From: Sporichthya polymorpha DSM 43042
GTDB lineage: Bacteria > Actinomycetota > Actinomycetes > Sporichthyales > Sporichthyaceae
Reading direction: 5' to 3'
Assembly: GCF_000384115.1 (NCBI RefSeq)
Contig: NZ_KB913029.1
Coordinates: forward strand, 3,075,057 to 3,139,056
Length of the DNA stretch: 64,000 nucleotides
In this document: positions 1-7,739 of the stretch, piece after piece
How the letters are laid out: each line of letters opens with the position of its first letter
Numbering within the stretch: position 1 is the stretch's first letter
Translations under genes and position numbers: made by a program
The notes under the pieces: model-generated
The model's input: only the letters and a program-made list of their open reading frames with translations
Databases searched by the model: none
What the model was told of the DNA's origin: nothing

Positions 1-191
1 ATCTTGCCCTTGGCGTGCTGCTTCTCCACCGCGCGGGCGGAGGCCGCGTGAATCGCCTCCTCCTCGCGCATCGCGAGGTCGGCGAGTTTGCCCGCCGTGG
101 TGTGGATGTCGAGCGCGTTCGTGTGGTCGTCAGGGGGAGACGAGGGGAGCTCTTCCGGATTTCCGGTCTCCAGTGCGGGTTCAGCAGCCAT
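1..191 (-). CDS. Acyl-CoA carboxylase beta (carboxyltransferase) subunit, N-terminal part only
   Basis: The gene starts at an ATG at 191 and runs leftward off the window, so only about 63 residues are visible. They contain a short acidic/proline leader and then the stretch TTAGKLADLAMREEEA followed by an Ala/Lys-rich helix ending HAKGK, which is how actinobacterial propionyl-CoA/acetyl-CoA carboxylase beta subunits (AccD5/PccB type) begin before the crotonase-fold domains. The family transfers carboxyl from biotinylated AccA to acyl-CoA to make methylmalonyl- or malonyl-CoA. The divergent neighbour is the biotin ligase that would biotinylate its partner, the same arrangement as accD5-birA in M. 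tuberculosis. The assignment rests on N-terminal similarity plus context; no catalytic residues are in view. Confidence 0.8.
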   Translation of the reverse strand, partial: MAAEPALETGNPEELPSSPPDDHTNALDIHTTAGKLADLAMREEEAIHAASARAVEKQHAKGK

Positions 192-224
192 GCGCGGCAC
201 TCTATTTGGCGGCCTCTCCAGCCC

Positions 225-230
225 TAATGT
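225..230 (+). promoter_or_regulatory. Candidate -10 hexamer of a leaderless birA transcript
   Basis: TAATGT fits TAnnnT and ends 7 nt before the GTG at 238. No Shine-Dalgarno sequence is seen, so a leaderless message starting at or next to the GTG is plausible. No clear -35 is visible. Confidence 0.35.
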
Positions 231-237
231 GGAGGTC

Positions 238-1047
238 GTGACCGAGCCCCTGGGACAACCACTCGACGCTGACCTGCTGCGCGCCGCCCTGCCCGCGGGG
301 CCCTGGGAGGTCGTGGTCGTGCCCGAGACCGGCTCGACGAACGCGGACGTGCGCGTCGCGGCCGTCGAGGGGCGGGCCCGGCCCGGCTACGTCTGTGTCG
401 CAGAACACCAGACGACCGGGCGCGGCCGGTTGGACCGCACCTGGACCGCGGCCCCGGGGGAGGCGCTGACCTTCTCCGTGCTCGTGCACCCCGAGGGGGT
501 GCCGGCCGAGCGCTGGGCCTGGCTGCCGCTGCTGGCCGGCGTGGCCGTGACCGACGCCATCCACGGCCTGCGGCTGAAGTGGCCGAACGACGTCCTCGAC
601 GCGGCCGGCGGGAAGCTCGCCGGCATCCTCGTCGAGCGCGTCGAGACCCCGGACGGGGCGATGGCCGTGATCGGCATCGGGCTCAACGTCACCGGGGCCC
701 CGGACATCCCGAACGCCTCCTCGCTCGCCCGCGCCGGCGGCGACGACCTGGACCGGACCACGCTGCTCGCGGTCGTGCTCCGGGCGCTCGGCGCTCGCTT
801 CGAGGCCTGGCACGCGGCCGCCGGCGACGCGACCGCCGGCGGCCTCGCCGCCGACTACCGCGCGGTGTGCGCGACCCTTGGCGCGGAGGTCCGGGCGGAG
901 CTGCCGGGCGGGGACGTCCTGATCGGCCGTGGCGAGGACGTCGACCCCGACGGCTCGCTGGTGATCACCACCGAGAACGGACCGGTCCGGGTCGCGGCCG
1001 GCGACGTCACCCATGTCCGGGCGGCGGGCGCCCGGGACCCCGGCTGA
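238..1047 (+). CDS. birA: Biotin--[acetyl-CoA-carboxylase] ligase BirA
   Basis: A 269-residue monofunctional biotin protein ligase: it makes biotinyl-AMP and attaches biotin to the carrier lysine of acyl-CoA carboxylase alpha subunits in the cytoplasm. Visible motifs are ETGSTN near the start, the GRGR biotinyl-AMP loop (from about residue 61, followed by LDRTW), KWPND at about 114 and GGKLAGILVE. A small C-terminal SH3-like domain follows. There is no N-terminal DNA-binding domain, as usual in actinobacteria. The open frame extends upstream to 88, but that would overlap the divergent carboxylase gene. GTG 238 gives an MTEPL start resembling mycobacterial BirA; GTG 229 is the alternative. The stop overlaps the next start. 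Confidence 0.93.
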   Translation: MTEPLGQPLDADLLRAALPAGPWEVVVVPETGSTNADVRVAAVEGRARPGYVCVAEHQTTGRGRLDRTWTAAPGEALTFSVLVHPEGVPAERWAWLPLLAGVAVTDAIHGLRLKWPNDVLDAAGGKLAGILVERVETPDGAMAVIGIGLNVTGAPDIPNASSLARAGGDDLDRTTLLAVVLRALGARFEAWHAAAGDATAGGLAADYRAVCATLGAEVRAELPGGDVLIGRGEDVDPDGSLVITTENGPVRVAAGDVTHVRAAGARDPG

Positions 1048-1646
1048 TGCTGCGCCGCCGGGAGCGGATCCCGCTGCTCGAGGGCGAGGACCTGGTCTTC
1101 GAGCTCCGCGAGCACTGCTTCACCCTGATCTGGCCCGCGATCATCCTGGTCGTCACGACGGGGATCTCCGCGTTCCTCGCCGGCACCGTCCCGGACACCG
1201 GCGCCCAGACCACCCTGCGGCTGATCATCGGCGCCACGGCCGGCGCGATCGTCCTGCGCTGGTCGGTCTGGCCGTTCCTGAGCTGGTACGCCCACAGCTG
1301 GGTGCTGACCTCCCGGCGCCTGCTCGTCCGGCACGGCGTGTTCTCGCGCCGGGGCCTGGACGTCCCGCTGGACCGGGTGATCGGGTCCTCGGCCAGCCGG
1401 ACCCTCCTGCAGCGGATGTTCCGCAGCGGCCGGCTCACGATCTCGACCGCGAGCCCGGCCGGTGACCTCGTCATCGAGAACACCCCGATGCTGGCCGAGG
1501 TCCAGAAGGTCGTCGCGGCCGCCGTGGCCAACTCCGGGCCGACCGCGATTCGCCCGTCCGGGTTGACCTCGCCCGCGTTTCCGCCCGCACCCCCGGCTTC
1601 GCCACACCAGCCATTCCCGCCCCAGCAGTTCCCCGCGAGCTCCTGA
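1047..1646 (+). CDS. PH (bPH2/DUF304)-domain membrane protein
   Basis: A 199-residue protein, translationally coupled to birA (TGATG overlap). After a charged N-terminus there are two hydrophobic segments at about residues 26-46 and 57-78. A bacterial PH-like domain follows with the pattern WVLTSRRLLVRHGVFSRRG, typical of YdbS/DUF304 proteins, and ends near ENTPMLAEVQ. A proline-rich tail completes it. The molecular role of these proteins is not established; they are small membrane-anchored beta-barrel domains. The same birA-PH pair occurs as Rv3279c-Rv3278c in M. tuberculosis. The family call is strong; the function is unknown. Confidence 0.85.
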   Translation: MLRRRERIPLLEGEDLVFELREHCFTLIWPAIILVVTTGISAFLAGTVPDTGAQTTLRLIIGATAGAIVLRWSVWPFLSWYAHSWVLTSRRLLVRHGVFSRRGLDVPLDRVIGSSASRTLLQRMFRSGRLTISTASPAGDLVIENTPMLAEVQKVVAAAVANSGPTAIRPSGLTSPAFPPAPPASPHQPFPPQQFPASS

Positions 1647-1757
1647 GGGCTCCGCGGGTCGGGGGCGAACCGGGCACTCCGACCAAGATCGCCCCCTTGA
1701 CCGACGCCCGACCGCTCGTTGAGCCGGCGGGCGGCGTCCTCCGGACCACCCAAGGAC

Positions 1758-1816
1758 AAAGCGCCACGAAAACCCCTGGTCGTGGTGTTGCCGGTTTCCG
1801 AGGGCCTTTGCGCTTT
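1758..1816. other. Nested inverted repeats upstream of the response regulator
   Basis: AAAGCGC (1758-1764) is repeated as GCGCTTT (1810-1816), and inside it CCACGA (1764-1769) pairs with TCGTGG (1780-1785). The structure lies between the PH gene and the regulator and its right end touches the candidate -10 at 1816-1821. It could end the upstream transcript or act as an operator; the sequence does not decide between these. Confidence 0.35.
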
Positions 1817-1821
1817 ACCAT
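1816..1821 (+). promoter_or_regulatory. Candidate -10 hexamer of a leaderless response-regulator transcript
   Basis: TACCAT matches TAnnnT and is separated from the ATG at 1828 by 6 nt. No ribosome binding site precedes the ATG. A matching -35 is not evident. Confidence 0.35.
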
Positions 1822-1827
1822 TCGGTC

Positions 1828-2499
1828 ATGACTCGTCTGTTGCTCGCCGAGGATGACGTCGCGATCTCCGAGCCGCTGGCCCGGGCGTTGCGGCGCGAGG
1901 GCTATGCGGTCGAGGTCCGCGCCGACGGGGTGCAGGCCCTCGAACGTGCCCGCCAGGGCGGGATCGACCTCGTCGTCCTGGACATCGGGCTGCCCGGTCT
2001 GGACGGCCTCGAGGTCTGCCGCCGGCTGCGCGGCGACGGCCAGGTGATCCCGGTGCTCGTCCTCACCGCCCGCGCGGACGAGGTCGACACCGTCGTCGGC
2101 CTGGACGCGGGCGCGGACGACTACGTCACCAAGCCTTTCCGCCTGGCCGAGCTGCTGGCCCGGGTGCGGGCGCTCCTGCGCCGGGGCGCCCCGGAGGTCG
2201 GGCACGGCATCCGCGGCGTCCGCATCGACATCGAGTCCCACCGCGCCTGGATGGGCGACACCGAGCTCCAGCTCACCGCGAAGGAGTTCGACCTCCTCCG
2301 CGTGCTGATCCGCGACGCCGGTCGCGTCGTCACCCGCGACCAGCTGATGCGCGAGGTCTGGGACACCACCTGGTGGACCTCGACCAAGACGCTCGACATG
2401 CACATCTCCTGGCTCCGCAAGAAGCTCGGGGACGACGCCACGAACCCGCGGTACATCACCACCGTGCGTGGGGTCGGGTTCCGCTTCGAGCGCGAGTAA
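1828..2499 (+). CDS. OmpR/PhoB-family response regulator
   Basis: A 223-residue two-component transcription factor. The receiver domain (about 1-115) has the acidic pocket EDD at 8-10, the phosphoacceptor Asp52 in LVVLDIGLPG, the switch Thr80 and Lys102 in YVTKPF. The C-terminal winged-helix domain (about 130-223) has the typical ELQLTAKEFDLL and RGVGFRFE signatures. It binds DNA after phosphorylation by its cognate kinase, which is encoded 132 bp downstream in the same direction. The signal and regulon cannot be inferred from sequence. The close kinase spacing makes the pair assignment safe. Confidence 0.93.
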   Translation: MTRLLLAEDDVAISEPLARALRREGYAVEVRADGVQALERARQGGIDLVVLDIGLPGLDGLEVCRRLRGDGQVIPVLVLTARADEVDTVVGLDAGADDYVTKPFRLAELLARVRALLRRGAPEVGHGIRGVRIDIESHRAWMGDTELQLTAKEFDLLRVLIRDAGRVVTRDQLMREVWDTTWWTSTKTLDMHISWLRKKLGDDATNPRYITTVRGVGFRFERE

Positions 2500-2551
2500 C
2501 CGCGGTGGCCGCAGGCCGCCGCGGTGGTTCCCGTCCCCGGGTGCGCCTTGA

Positions 2552-2628
2552 GGGGGTGATGGGGGGCGGAGCCCCCCGTCGCGGTGGAGCGCTTTTCGGG
2601 GGGGTGATGGGGGGCGGAGCCCCCCGTC
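2552..2628. repeat. Two identical 29-bp GC hairpin units between regulator and kinase genes
   Basis: The same 29-base unit occurs at 2552-2580 and 2600-2628, 48 bp apart start to start. Each unit contains G6C-GGA-GC6, a 7-bp perfect stem with a 3-nt loop. The second copy ends 3 nt before the kinase GTG. Its loop and lower arm contain the only purine-rich sequence (GCGGAG) that could serve as ribosome binding site, so the hairpin may occlude it. Similar GC-rich palindromes are scattered in other actinobacterial genomes; whether this is a mobile palindrome or a regulator is unknown. Confidence 0.75.
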
Positions 2629-2631
2629 GGT

Positions 2632-3894
2632 GTGGGTAGGCGCCTGGTCCTGTCGACCCTGTCGGTCGTCATCGTCGTGGTGTTCCTGCTCGGGGTGCCG
2701 CTCGGTGTCGCGATGCGGAACGGCATCGAGAGCAGCGCCAACGACAGCCTCCGGGCCGAGGCGCAGCGGCTGCTGAACACCGTCGAGGTCCGGATCGAAC
2801 TCGGCGAGAAGGTCGACGCCTCCGCGCTCGCGCGGCTGGTGTCGCGCGACCGCAGCGCGACGGTGCGGCTCCCCGGCGGCGAGAACTTCCCGCTCGGCGG
2901 CCCGGCGCCGGACGAGGGCAACCCGCTGCGCGTCGAGATGATGGGGCAGCACGGCGAGCAGGTCACGGTCACCGAGTCCCGGGCTCGCGTCACCCGCCAG
3001 ATCCGCAAGGCGTGGCTGCTGATCCTCGTCGAGGCGTTCTTCGCCGTGGCGACCGCCGGCGCCCTCGCCGCCCTGCAGGCCCGCTCGCTGGCGCGCCCCC
3101 TGGTCGACCTGGCCGAGGCGGCCGAGCGGTTCGGCTCCGGCGACCCGCGGCGTCGCCGGCACCGCCGCAGCTACGGCCTGCCCGAGGTCGACCGCGTCGC
3201 CGACGTCCTCGAACGGCGCGCCGAACGCATCTCGCGGATCCTCGCCGCCGAACGGCAGTTCGCCGCAAACGCATCCCACCAGCTCCGGACGCCGCTGACC
3301 GCGCTGTCCATGCGGCTGGAGGAGATCACCATGTCCGACGACATGGACGCGATGCGCGACGAGGCCACGGTGGCGCTCTCGCAGGTCGAACGTCTCACCG
3401 AGGTCGTCGAGCAGCTCCTCGCGCAGAACCGGACCCCGACCGCGGTCGCGGCCGACGTCATCGACATCGACAAGATCGTGTCCCAGCAGCTCGACGAGTG
3501 GAGCGTCGCGTTCAGCAAGGCCGGACGCGGCCTGCAGCTGGTCGGGGTGCCGAACCTGACGGCCCGTGCGACCGCGGCGAACGTCTCGCAGATCCTCGCG
3601 ACGCTCGTCGAGAACGCGCTGCACCACGGCGGTGGCACGGTGACGATCCGGACCCGCACCGTCGGCGGCTCGGTCGTCATCGAGGTCACCGACGAGGGCG
3701 GCGGGGTCTCCGACGCCCTCGGTCACCGCATCTTCGAAGCCGGCGTCTCCGGCGGCGAGAGCACCGGCCGCGGCCTCGCCCTCGCCCGCGACCTCGCCCG
3801 CGCCGACGGCGCCCGCCTCGAGCTCGTCCAGCAGCGTCCCGCGGTGTTCGCGCTCTTCCTCGCCGCCCCCGACTACCCCGACGTCATCGGCTGA
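2632..3894 (+). CDS. Membrane sensor histidine kinase
   Basis: A 420-residue kinase starting with GTG. There is one N-terminal membrane segment (about 5-27), a short extracytoplasmic sensor of about 100 residues, and a second membrane segment (about 127-146). A HAMP-like linker is followed by the dimerisation/phosphoacceptor H-box ASHQLRTPL with His216. The ATPase domain contains the N-box LVENALHHGGG, G1 DEGGGVSD and G2 STGRGLALAR. It would autophosphorylate on His216 and pass phosphate to Asp52 of the regulator encoded upstream. The stimulus is unknown. Translation may be limited by the hairpin immediately before the start codon. Confidence 0.92.
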   Translation: MGRRLVLSTLSVVIVVVFLLGVPLGVAMRNGIESSANDSLRAEAQRLLNTVEVRIELGEKVDASALARLVSRDRSATVRLPGGENFPLGGPAPDEGNPLRVEMMGQHGEQVTVTESRARVTRQIRKAWLLILVEAFFAVATAGALAALQARSLARPLVDLAEAAERFGSGDPRRRRHRRSYGLPEVDRVADVLERRAERISRILAAERQFAANASHQLRTPLTALSMRLEEITMSDDMDAMRDEATVALSQVERLTEVVEQLLAQNRTPTAVAADVIDIDKIVSQQLDEWSVAFSKAGRGLQLVGVPNLTARATAANVSQILATLVENALHHGGGTVTIRTRTVGGSVVIEVTDEGGGVSDALGHRIFEAGVSGGESTGRGLALARDLARADGARLELVQQRPAVFALFLAAPDYPDVIG

Positions 3895-3949
3895 CGGCGC
3901 CGTCCGCCGCGCAGTCGCAGCCTCCGGCCCGTGTGGTGCAATCGGGCGC

Positions 3950-5650
3950 ATGGTTTTGACGCGTCGGCATGCCGCAGTCGGTCTTGCACTGCTGCTCGTC
4001 GCCGGGACCGGCAGCACGCTGACCCCTGCGTCCGCCGACCCCCTTCCCGGCGTGGAGGCCCATGCCGGGCCGGGCTGGGAGGAGCCGCTGGAGACGGAGC
4101 CGCAGCCGGCCGTCTTCGACGACCTCGGCCCGGCGCCCGAGACCCCGGCGTCGCGAACCTCTGCGACCGCGCCCGGCGGGTCGGCGAGCGGGCTGAAGAT
4201 CACGCCGCTGCTGCGCAGCTCGGCGTGGTCCTGGTACCTGGACCCGCGCGTGATCGAGGACCGCGGCCGCACGACTTTCGGGGCCCTGGCCAACAACGGC
4301 CATCTGCAGGTCGTGCAGGTCGTCAACGCCAGCGGGCGGCTCAGTCGGTTCACCATCGCCCGGGACGTGAAGGTCGACGACCACAACTCGGCGGCGCTGT
4401 TGCGGACGGCGGGCGGCCGGTACGCGGCGCTCTGGTCAGGACACGGGAAGACCCCCGCATTCCTGCGCGTCTCGCGTCAGCCCAACAGCATCGACGACTG
4501 GTCGCCCCGGCGCGTGCTCACCGGCTCCGGGCTGGAGAAGGTCGGCGCGAGCTACGCCGTTCTGTTCCGGGTGCCGCAGCAGACCGACCAGTACGTCGCG
4601 ATCGTGCGCCGAAAGACCGACGCACTGTGGGTCATGACCACGAGCCGCGACCTGCAGCACTGGAGCAAAGCCTTCCCGCTGGTGCGCACGATCTACCCGA
4701 TCGAGAAGCGGGAGCAGCCGTACCTGAAGTTCGCCTTCGACGGGACGACGTTGCACGTCCTCGGCTCGGACCGGCAGCCCGGCGTCTCCGGCCCGAACAA
4801 GCTCTACCACTTCAGCATCGGCGGCGGTGTGGTCCGCCGGACCGACGGCAGCGTCGTCGACACCCTGGCCAACGTTCAGGCCGGTCGTCCGGTCGATCTG
4901 CGCAGCACGACGCTGCTCTACGACGGTGCGGGCGCCGACGGTCAGGTCCGGGTCTACGACATCGCCGTCCGCAACTCCGAACCGATCGTGGCGGTGACGT
5001 CGCTCGGCGGCTCGGGGACCTCGCCCGCGTACAAGTGGGCCCGGTTCCGGAACGGGCGGTGGCAGTTGCGGACGCTCGTCCGCCAGTCCGTCCGCCCGGA
5101 GGGTATGACGCTGGACACCGCGGACCCGCGCAACGTGTACCTGTCCTACGCCGCCCCCGGGGAGGCGGGGCGGATCGTCCACCTGCGCACGCGGGACGAC
5201 GGTGAGACCTGGAGCGTTCACGAGATCGGGGACACCCCGGGGTCCCGGACCCCGACGACCCCGGTGGGCTCCGGCGGGCCGTTCCTCGCGATGTGGCTGC
5301 ACGGCCGGTACACGAAGTGGAACAACTACGACACCACGGTGACCGGCCTGACCACCGGGCGTCGGCCCGTGTATCTGACGGTCACGTGGCGGCGGGGGCG
5401 CGACGGCTCGCTCCGCGCGGTGGTCCTGGCGCGGCAGGGGTACACCACGGTCCCGGCGGAGGGCGTGCCCGTGCTGGTGCGGGTCACGAACGGCAAGCGG
5501 ACGACGGTTCGCGCGGTGGGTTCGACGAACCGGTCGGGCCGCCTGGTCGCGCGGGTGACCGGTGTGCGGCCCGGCTCGACGGTTCGGTTCGTGGTGCGAC
5601 CGACCGCGACCTGGGGCGCGGCGTCCACGAAGGTCGAGCGGGTGCAGTGA
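3950..5650 (+). CDS. Large secreted protein of unknown function (sialidase/BNR-like propeller fold suspected)
   Basis: A 566-residue protein with a clear signal peptide: two arginines, a hydrophobic stretch (about 11-25) and an Ala-x-Ala site (PASADP). No lipobox, membrane anchor or sortase motif is present. The body has recurring elements typical of beta-propellers that resemble sialidase/BNR repeats, for example SRDLQHWSKAFPL and RDDGETWSVHEIG, and FRNGRWQLRTL. The C-terminal 120 residues look like a separate beta-sandwich (VPVLVRVTNGKRTTVRAVG). I recognise no catalytic set. It is probably an exported carbohydrate-binding or glycosidase-like protein, but this is inference. It begins 55 nt after the kinase and may be read from the same transcript. 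Confidence 0.7.
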   Translation: MVLTRRHAAVGLALLLVAGTGSTLTPASADPLPGVEAHAGPGWEEPLETEPQPAVFDDLGPAPETPASRTSATAPGGSASGLKITPLLRSSAWSWYLDPRVIEDRGRTTFGALANNGHLQVVQVVNASGRLSRFTIARDVKVDDHNSAALLRTAGGRYAALWSGHGKTPAFLRVSRQPNSIDDWSPRRVLTGSGLEKVGASYAVLFRVPQQTDQYVAIVRRKTDALWVMTTSRDLQHWSKAFPLVRTIYPIEKREQPYLKFAFDGTTLHVLGSDRQPGVSGPNKLYHFSIGGGVVRRTDGSVVDTLANVQAGRPVDLRSTTLLYDGAGADGQVRVYDIAVRNSEPIVAVTSLGGSGTSPAYKWARFRNGRWQLRTLVRQSVRPEGMTLDTADPRNVYLSYAAPGEAGRIVHLRTRDDGETWSVHEIGDTPGSRTPTTPVGSGGPFLAMWLHGRYTKWNNYDTTVTGLTTGRRPVYLTVTWRRGRDGSLRAVVLARQGYTTVPAEGVPVLVRVTNGKRTTVRAVGSTNRSGRLVARVTGVRPGSTVRFVVRPTATWGAASTKVERVQ

Positions 5651-5684
5651 TCGGGCACGACGCCCGTGGGGTGGGGAGGCGGCG

Positions 5685-5996
5685 GTGTCCGAGGTCGTGG
5701 TGCGGGGTGTCCGGCTGCCGGTGCGGACGCCGGTGGCCGCGGCGCTCCACCGGCGTGTGGTGGAACTGACGCAGAACCCGGCGGATGCGGCCCTGCTGGC
5801 CCACCCCGGGGCGCTGATGTCGCTGTCGTTCGACGAGCTCGAACCCGAGCAGGCGGCCCGGATCGGGCGGGCGATGGTCGTCGCCGCCGAGGAGGTCCGG
5901 CGCCCCTACAGCGTCCCGGGCGCTCCGCCCGCGGACGTCGAGGTCGCGGCCCAGCTCGCCGCGGTCGGCATGATCCTGCAGCGCACGTTCGGCTGA
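5685..5996 (+). CDS. Small hypothetical protein, 103 aa
   Basis: The start is GTG 5685, five bases after a strong GGGGAGG ribosome binding site (5673-5679). The protein is soluble, acidic and mostly helical, with no cysteines, signal peptide or recognised motif. A central segment (SFDELEPEQAARIGRAMVVA) looks like a short helix-turn-helix or packing helix, but no DNA-binding signature is convincing. It lies 34 nt after the secreted protein gene and converges on folP2. Coding preference and the ribosome binding site support a real gene; the function is unknown. Confidence 0.65.
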   Translation: MSEVVVRGVRLPVRTPVAAALHRRVVELTQNPADAALLAHPGALMSLSFDELEPEQAARIGRAMVVAAEEVRRPYSVPGAPPADVEVAAQLAAVGMILQRTFG

Positions 5997-6021
5997 ACCG
6001 CTCGACGGTGGGTGGCCGGAC

Positions 6022-6888
6022 TCAGGCCAGCCCGCGGCGGGCGACGGCCGGGGGTCGGGTGCCGAGGAGCGCGGCGGTCATGTCGAGCACCTGCCGGGTG
6101 GCGGCGGCGTCGTGGGCGCGAAAGACCTGCGCGCCGAGCCAGGCGCTGATCGCGGTCGTCGCGAGGGTGCCGGTCAGGCGATCGTCGGGCGGGAGGTTCA
6201 GCGTCTCGCCGACGAAGTCCTTGCGGGAGAGGGAGACGAGCACCGGCCACCCGGTCGCGACCATCTCCGGCAGACGGCGCGTGACCTCGAGCGAGTGCCG
6301 GGTGTTCTTGCCGAAGTCGTGGCCGGGGTCGATCAGCACCGACTCGCGCGCGACCCCGAGGGACACGGCCCGCTCGGCGAGGCCGATCGTGCGTTCGAGG
6401 ACGTCGGCCATCACGTCGGGGTAGGCGACGCGGTGCGGGCGGGTGCGCGGCTCGGCGCCGCCCGCGTGCGTGCAGACGAGCCCGACGTCGTACTGCGCCG
6501 CCACCCCGGCGAGATCCGGGTCCACCCCGCCCCAGGCGTCGTTGAGGACGTCGGCGCCGGCCTCGCAGACCGCGGCGCCGACCTCGGCCCGCCAGGTGTC
6601 GACGCTGATCGCGACCTGCGGCCAGCGCTCGCGGACGGCCGTCACGAAGGGGACCACCCGCCGCAGCTCCTCGGCGGTGTCGACCTCGTCGCCCGGCCCG
6701 GCCTTCACCCCGCCGATGTCGAGAATTCGCGCCCCGGCCTCGACGGCCCGTTCGACGGCCGCGAGGGCGGGCTCGTCGTCGAAGGTCGCGCCCTTGTCGT
6801 AGAAGGAGTCCGGGGTCCGGTTCACGATCGCCATGACGGCGAGCTCGTCCGCGCCGAACGAGTGGCGGCCGAGTCGGAAGGCGGTCAT
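6022..6888 (-). CDS. folP2: Dihydropteroate synthase paralogue of the FolP2 type
   Basis: A 288-residue TIM-barrel protein of the pterin-binding family. It starts at ATG 6888 with GGGAG upstream. MAIVNRTPDSFYDKGATF, DIGGVKAGPG, NDAWGGVD and LIDPGHDFGKN match the mycobacterial FolP2 (Rv1207) sequence pattern more closely than canonical FolP, which has NVTxDSF. FolP2 did not replace authentic dihydropteroate synthase in mycobacterial studies, so folate synthesis should not be assumed here. In M. tuberculosis folP2 is followed by gpgS and a DivIVA-like gene; here gpgS is missing and the DivIVA-like gene is divergent at 6990. Confidence 0.88.
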   Translation of the reverse strand: MTAFRLGRHSFGADELAVMAIVNRTPDSFYDKGATFDDEPALAAVERAVEAGARILDIGGVKAGPGDEVDTAEELRRVVPFVTAVRERWPQVAISVDTWRAEVGAAVCEAGADVLNDAWGGVDPDLAGVAAQYDVGLVCTHAGGAEPRTRPHRVAYPDVMADVLERTIGLAERAVSLGVARESVLIDPGHDFGKNTRHSLEVTRRLPEMVATGWPVLVSLSRKDFVGETLNLPPDDRLTGTLATTAISAWLGAQVFRAHDAAATRQVLDMTAALLGTRPPAVARRGLA

Positions 6889-6989
6889 GGGCGGCTCCCG
6901 TTGTTGCGGGGTCGGGTGGTGCAGAGTGAGTGCTCTCGGCGGGTCTGTCGGAGCGCCGTGACACGATCGCCGCGGCAGAGGGAGGCGCC

Positions 6990-7283
6990 GTGTTCTGGCT
7001 GATGGTCGTCGTGGTGGCGGTGGTCGTGTTCGGCACGGCCGCGGTCGCCGCCGGCGTGGGCGGGACGCTCGGCAGCGTCGCCCCGGCCCCGCAGCCCCTG
7101 GCCGACGTCGAGGGCCCGGTCACGTCCGCCGACCTGGCGGAGATCCGGTTCCCGGTCGTTGTCCGCGGCTACCGCATGGACGCCGTCGACGCCGTCCTCG
7201 ACCGGCTCACCGACGAGATCGCGACCCGGGACGCCCGGATCCGCGAGCTCGAACAACCGTCCGAGAACCGTGCGGAGTCCTGA
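6990..7283 (+). CDS. DivIVA-domain small membrane protein
   Basis: The start GTG 6990 has GGGAGG five bases upstream. The 97-residue product has one N-terminal transmembrane helix (about 3-23) and then a short DivIVA-like motif, IRFPVVVRGYRMDAVDAVLD, followed by a coiled-coil-prone stretch (RLTDEIATRDARIRELE). DivIVA/Wag31-type motifs target proteins to curved membrane or cell-wall growth zones. It corresponds in position and type to Rv1209. It abuts the next gene with no gap (stop at 7281-7283), so the SRPBCC and tag genes downstream are probably co-transcribed. Confidence 0.8.
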   Translation: MFWLMVVVVAVVVFGTAAVAAGVGGTLGSVAPAPQPLADVEGPVTSADLAEIRFPVVVRGYRMDAVDAVLDRLTDEIATRDARIRELEQPSENRAES

Positions 7284-7739
7284 GTGCGTCCGATCGAACT
7301 GAGCGTCGACATCGACCTCCCCGCCGAGCGGGTGTGGGCCGGGCTGGTCGACTGGCCGAGCCACGCGAAGTGGATGCCGCTGACCCACGTCGAGGTCGTG
7401 GGTGGCGGCGCCGGCCACGGCGAGGGCGAGAAATTCATCGGCTGGACCGGCTTCCGGCCGCTGGCCATCGCCGACCGCATGACGATCACGCGCTGGGACC
7501 CACCCCGCCGGCTCGACGTCGTCAAGACCGGCCGGCTGCTGAAGGGCAGCGCCTGGTTCGAGGTGCAGCCCCTGGGGGAGCACCGCAGCCGCGTGGTCTG
7601 GTGCGAGGATCTCGTCCCGCCGTTCGGTGCGCCCGGCCGGCTGCTCACGCCGTTCCTGTCGATCGGGACGCGGGCGGTGATCGGCCTGGCGCTGAAGCGG
7701 TTCGCGCGCTTCGCCGTCCGCAGCGAGGCCGGCGCGTGA
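7284..7739 (+). CDS. SRPBCC-family (START/polyketide-cyclase-like) protein
   Basis: A 151-residue protein beginning with GTG directly after the previous stop. It shows the SRPBCC fold pattern: an initial beta strand (IELSVDIDLPAERVWAGLVD), the tryptophan-containing helix-turn LVDWPSHAKWMPL, central strands (DPPRRLDVVKTG) and a long C-terminal helix. Members bind hydrophobic ligands in a deep cavity and include cyclases, dehydratases and coenzyme-Q-binding proteins. The ligand cannot be predicted. It overlaps tag by 4 nt (GTGA), so the two are translationally coupled. Confidence 0.85.
   Translation: MRPIELSVDIDLPAERVWAGLVDWPSHAKWMPLTHVEVVGGGAGHGEGEKFIGWTGFRPLAIADRMTITRWDPPRRLDVVKTGRLLKGSAWFEVQPLGEHRSRVVWCEDLVPPFGAPGRLLTPFLSIGTRAVIGLALKRFARFAVRSEAGA

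Noticed and set aside
1471-4386. 971-codon open frame on the minus strand
   Set aside because: It lies opposite the two-component genes, which have complete domains and normal codon use; long antisense frames are expected in DNA this GC-rich.
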